Notes under the pieces: generated by a model
Databases searched by the model: none
Told to the model about the DNA's origin: nothing
Seen by the model: only the letters and a program-made list of their open reading frames with translations
In this document: positions 6,712-8,392 of the stretch, one piece after another
Layout: every line of letters begins with the position of its first letter
Numbering within the stretch: the stretch's first letter is position 1
Source of the DNA: Bacteroidota bacterium
Lineage (GTDB): Bacteria > Bacteroidota > Bacteroidia > Flavobacteriales > Flavobacteriaceae
Length of the DNA: 8,392 bases
Assembly: GCA_009936675.1 (NCBI GenBank)
Contig: JAACDY010000054.1
Coordinates: 1-8,392, forward strand
Reading direction: 5' to 3'
Made by a program: the position numbers and the translations under genes

Positions 6712-6945
6712 AAGGTTCCTTGAACTAAGGTCGGATAAGTCTTGGTTTTTTTATGGCAGTAAAATGACCGGTATATTAATATAAGATCCGTTTCCAAAAG
6801 TTAGCCAACTCCTTCATGTTTTTGTTGGATGCGATCTCACAGCATTCGTCTTTGGCGGTTTGAATCTACTATTAAAAAAACCATTTCCATTTTGATGGAT
6901 ATCTCCCAAAAAACCTCTGATTTTTTATTACTTTTGGCATGTTTT
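6712..6945. other. Intergenic spacer, no gene seen
   Basis: This 234-base AT-rich spacer separates the arylsulfatase stop from the barrel gene start. It holds a 4-bp CCTT/AAGG hairpin (6718-6730) followed 15 bases later by T7 (6746-6752), too weak to call a terminator. It also has a 12-bp palindrome TATATTAATATA (6772-6783). An exact match to the -7 consensus, TACTTTTG, lies at 6929-6936 but without a TTTG at the expected -33 distance; if used, it would give a leader of only a few bases before the ATG at 6946. No credible coding sequence is seen on either strand. Confidence 0.5.
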
Positions 6946-8159
6946 ATGAAATATATATTACTTACTTTATTCATAGTATTAATTTATTTTGAATCTTCTG
7001 CCCAATCGGAAAAAGTCAAAGTTTTCTCAACTGTCGTTGTGATGACGATTTTATCAAACAAAATACTTTGGTCTTTGACTATGTAAGAGATAGAACCCTC
7101 TCCGATATTGAAGTTTTTGTTTTTGAAATTATCAATGCTGGGGGGGGAAGAAATTACTCTTTTGAATACAAGGGTAAAAATGATTTCGAAAATTTGGAAA
7201 ACGAAATCAGTATTGATATCTCCAGTAATCTCACTTTTATAGAAGCCCGAGACCAGTTATTGAAAACCTATAAGATGGGCATGATTTACTTTTTACAAAA
7301 TACTCCTTTTCAAGACCAAGTGGAGGTGAATTTCGGTGATGAAAAAAATAAACCCGAGCAGTTGTCATCGGATCAATGGAAAAATTGGGTTTTTGAGGTA
7401 TCAGGTTCCCTTAATTTTGAGAACCAAACAAGTATTAGGGAAGAGGAATACAATGTGGGTATGGAAGTGGATCGGGTTACGGAGGTTTGGCGAATCCGGT
7501 CAGATTTTGGAATGCTTCGATCCGTTAAGTTTTTTTCGGGTGACGAAGAAAGTTATAACAGCGAACGAAAAAGAACTTTTTTTTCGGGCAGTGTGGTCAA
7601 GAGTCTTTCCGATCATTTCTCCACTGGTATTTTTGGATACTATCTCCATGATACTTTTAGAAACTATGAATCGTATTTCAACTTCTCCCCAGCTTTGGAG
7701 TATAATTTTTTTCCCTATTCAGAGGTGTTGACCAAAGAAGTGACTCTGGCCTATAAGATTGGCTTCAATTCATTCGAATATATACAAGAAACAATCTATG
7801 GGTTTTTGAAACAGGAAATGTTCAATCAATCGCTGACCCTGAATTTGAGGTATAGAGAAAAATGGGGGAGTATCTATTCTTATATGGTGGCCTCACAGTT
7901 TCTGGATCAACCGGATCAAAATAGACTTACGCTCAACAACAACATCAACCTGAGAATCGTCCGGGGGCTTTCTCTTTGGATTTCTGGTAATTTTCAATTG
8001 ATCCGAGATCAAATCAATCTTCCCAAAGGAGAAGCTTCTATAGAGGATTTGTTGCTTAGACAAAGGCAAATATCCACCAATTTCCAAAACAGGGTTTCGT
8101 TAGGGTTGAGTTATACTTTTGGATCGATCTTCAATAATATTGTCAATACCCGTTTGTGA
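6946..8159 (+). pseudogene. Outer-membrane beta-barrel protein, frameshifted near codon 27
   Basis: An ATG at 6946 opens a good signal peptide (M-K-Y, hydrophobic core, E-S-S-A cleavage after residue 19) and runs as AQSEKVKV. That frame then becomes nonsense and stops at 7086. A second frame, open from 6993 to a TGA at 8157-8159, continues as FLNCRCDDDFIKQNTLVF, YVRDR and AGGGRNY. The two join if one T is restored in the run at 7022-7025, giving about 404 residues. I recall this N-terminal pattern (VFLDC-CDxDYI, FVxYVRDR, GGGR-Y) and the ending YTFGSIFNN from a family of uncharacterised Gram-negative beta-barrel proteins; the family name is not known to me. Residues 125-404 alternate like barrel strands. 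The site is not a canonical -1 slippery heptamer, so mutation or sequencing error is more likely than programmed shifting. The downstream frame looks well conserved, arguing for a recent event or an error. A TTG at 7068 is an implausible start because it loses the signal peptide. Confidence 0.8.
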
Positions 8160-8392
8160 TCAACCGAGAGAGAATTTAAATGAATCCATCTCGTCGTTTT
8201 TGACCTCCATCTTTGATGGATTTAAGCTTATTTCTTACTCCCTTGATAAAATCCAATAGGCTCCCGAAGTAGAAAAGAAACCCGTAAAGCCAATCCCTCT
8301 TCAGATTTTCAGTTTGATTCTCATATATTTATGTTCTATTGAACTTTAAATTTGACCCCTTATGCGATTTTATTTTTATCTTTTTTTACTCA
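8160..8392. other. Terminal intergenic region, no confident gene
   Basis: After the barrel gene stop there are 233 AT-rich bases to the window edge. On the minus strand, bases 8328-8176 form a 50-codon stop-to-stop frame whose translation looks somewhat protein-like (NLKRDWLYGFLFYFG, then FIKGVRNKLKSIK) but has no ATG. It could be the remnant or 3' end of a leftward gene, or chance. The last 60 bases are very AT-rich and show no start or RNA-like structure that I can support. Confidence 0.4.
8206..8220. terminator. Candidate terminator hairpin downstream of the barrel gene
   Basis: TCCATC (8206-8211) and GATGGA (8215-8220) form a perfect 6-bp stem around a TTT loop, 46 bases after the barrel gene stop. 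An alternative 8-bp stem pairs AATCCATC (8183-8190) with GATGGATT (8215-8222). Only TTT follows the stem on the plus strand, so termination efficiency would be modest. The location after a gene end is the main support. Confidence 0.35.

Noticed and set aside
6718..6752. Possible terminator after the arylsulfatase gene.
   Set aside because: The stem is only 4 bp and the T7 run is 15 bases away from it, so it does not have the form of an intrinsic terminator.
6785..6870. Minus-strand stretch ending NMKELANFWKRILY that looked like a gene remnant.
   Set aside because: Only about 29 codons between stops, no recognisable family, no neighbouring fragment in other frames; chance is the simpler explanation.
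7020..7026. Programmed -1 ribosomal frameshift at the junction of the barrel gene.
   Set aside because: The frames here read AAA GTT TTC. The P-site valine tRNA would have to re-pair on AGT, which does not fit the X-XXY-YYZ rule, and no clear downstream stem was seen.
6829..7086. An 85-codon frame beginning upstream of the barrel gene signal peptide.
   Set aside because: The first 39 codons are not protein-like and the real signal peptide starts at the ATG at 6946; the part after about 7023 is the wrong side of the frameshift.

Overview
The window looks like chromosomal DNA from a Bacteroidota bacterium, most likely a marine or surface-associated Cytophagia/Cyclobacteriaceae-type organism; the genus is a guess. 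The evidence is a TonB-dependent receptor with the Bacteroidota-type outer-membrane barrel, two secreted sulfatases, a secreted NIPSNAP protein, an AT-rich base composition, and an absence of obvious Shine-Dalgarno sequences upstream of the starts.

Left block (1-4678). The 3' part of a TonB-dependent receptor runs rightward to 1894. Its stop codon overlaps the stop of a leftward three-gene cluster. Read 5'->3' on the minus strand, that cluster is a secreted NIPSNAP-family protein (4678-3941), a sulfatase with a helical-repeat-like C-terminal extension (3937-2087), and a 63-residue CDGSH iron-sulfur protein (2082-1891). The gaps are 3 and 4 bases, so this is almost certainly one transcript. 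The sulfatase has an unusual formylglycine motif, C-S-V-A-R.

Middle (4679-5139). A 175-base AT-rich spacer holds a run of seven A/T tracts with a period of about 10 bases, a textbook layout for intrinsically bent DNA. It sits upstream of a weak candidate promoter for the NIPSNAP-sulfatase-CDGSH operon. Next is a small pterin-4a-carbinolamine dehydratase gene (minus strand). A 40-base divergent spacer separates it from the second sulfatase.

Right block (5140-8392). A canonical lipoprotein arylsulfatase with a C-T-P-T-R motif and full metal-site signatures runs rightward. A 234-base spacer leads to an outer-membrane beta-barrel gene of about 404 codons. It is broken by an apparent one-base deletion in a short T run near codon 27: the signal peptide is in one frame and the rest in another. 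The last 233 bases hold a small hairpin and no convincing gene.

The likely theme is capture and desulfation of sulfated glycans or other sulfate esters at the cell envelope (receptor, two sulfatases, secreted NIPSNAP). No SusD-like gene, glycoside hydrolase or sulfatase-maturing enzyme is visible, so this is not a classical polysaccharide-utilization locus within these limits. The items most worth a second look are the phased A-tract array, the frameshifted barrel gene, the variant sulfatase motif, and the compact NIPSNAP-sulfatase-CDGSH operon. I saw no convincing evidence for a wholly new defence or mobile system.
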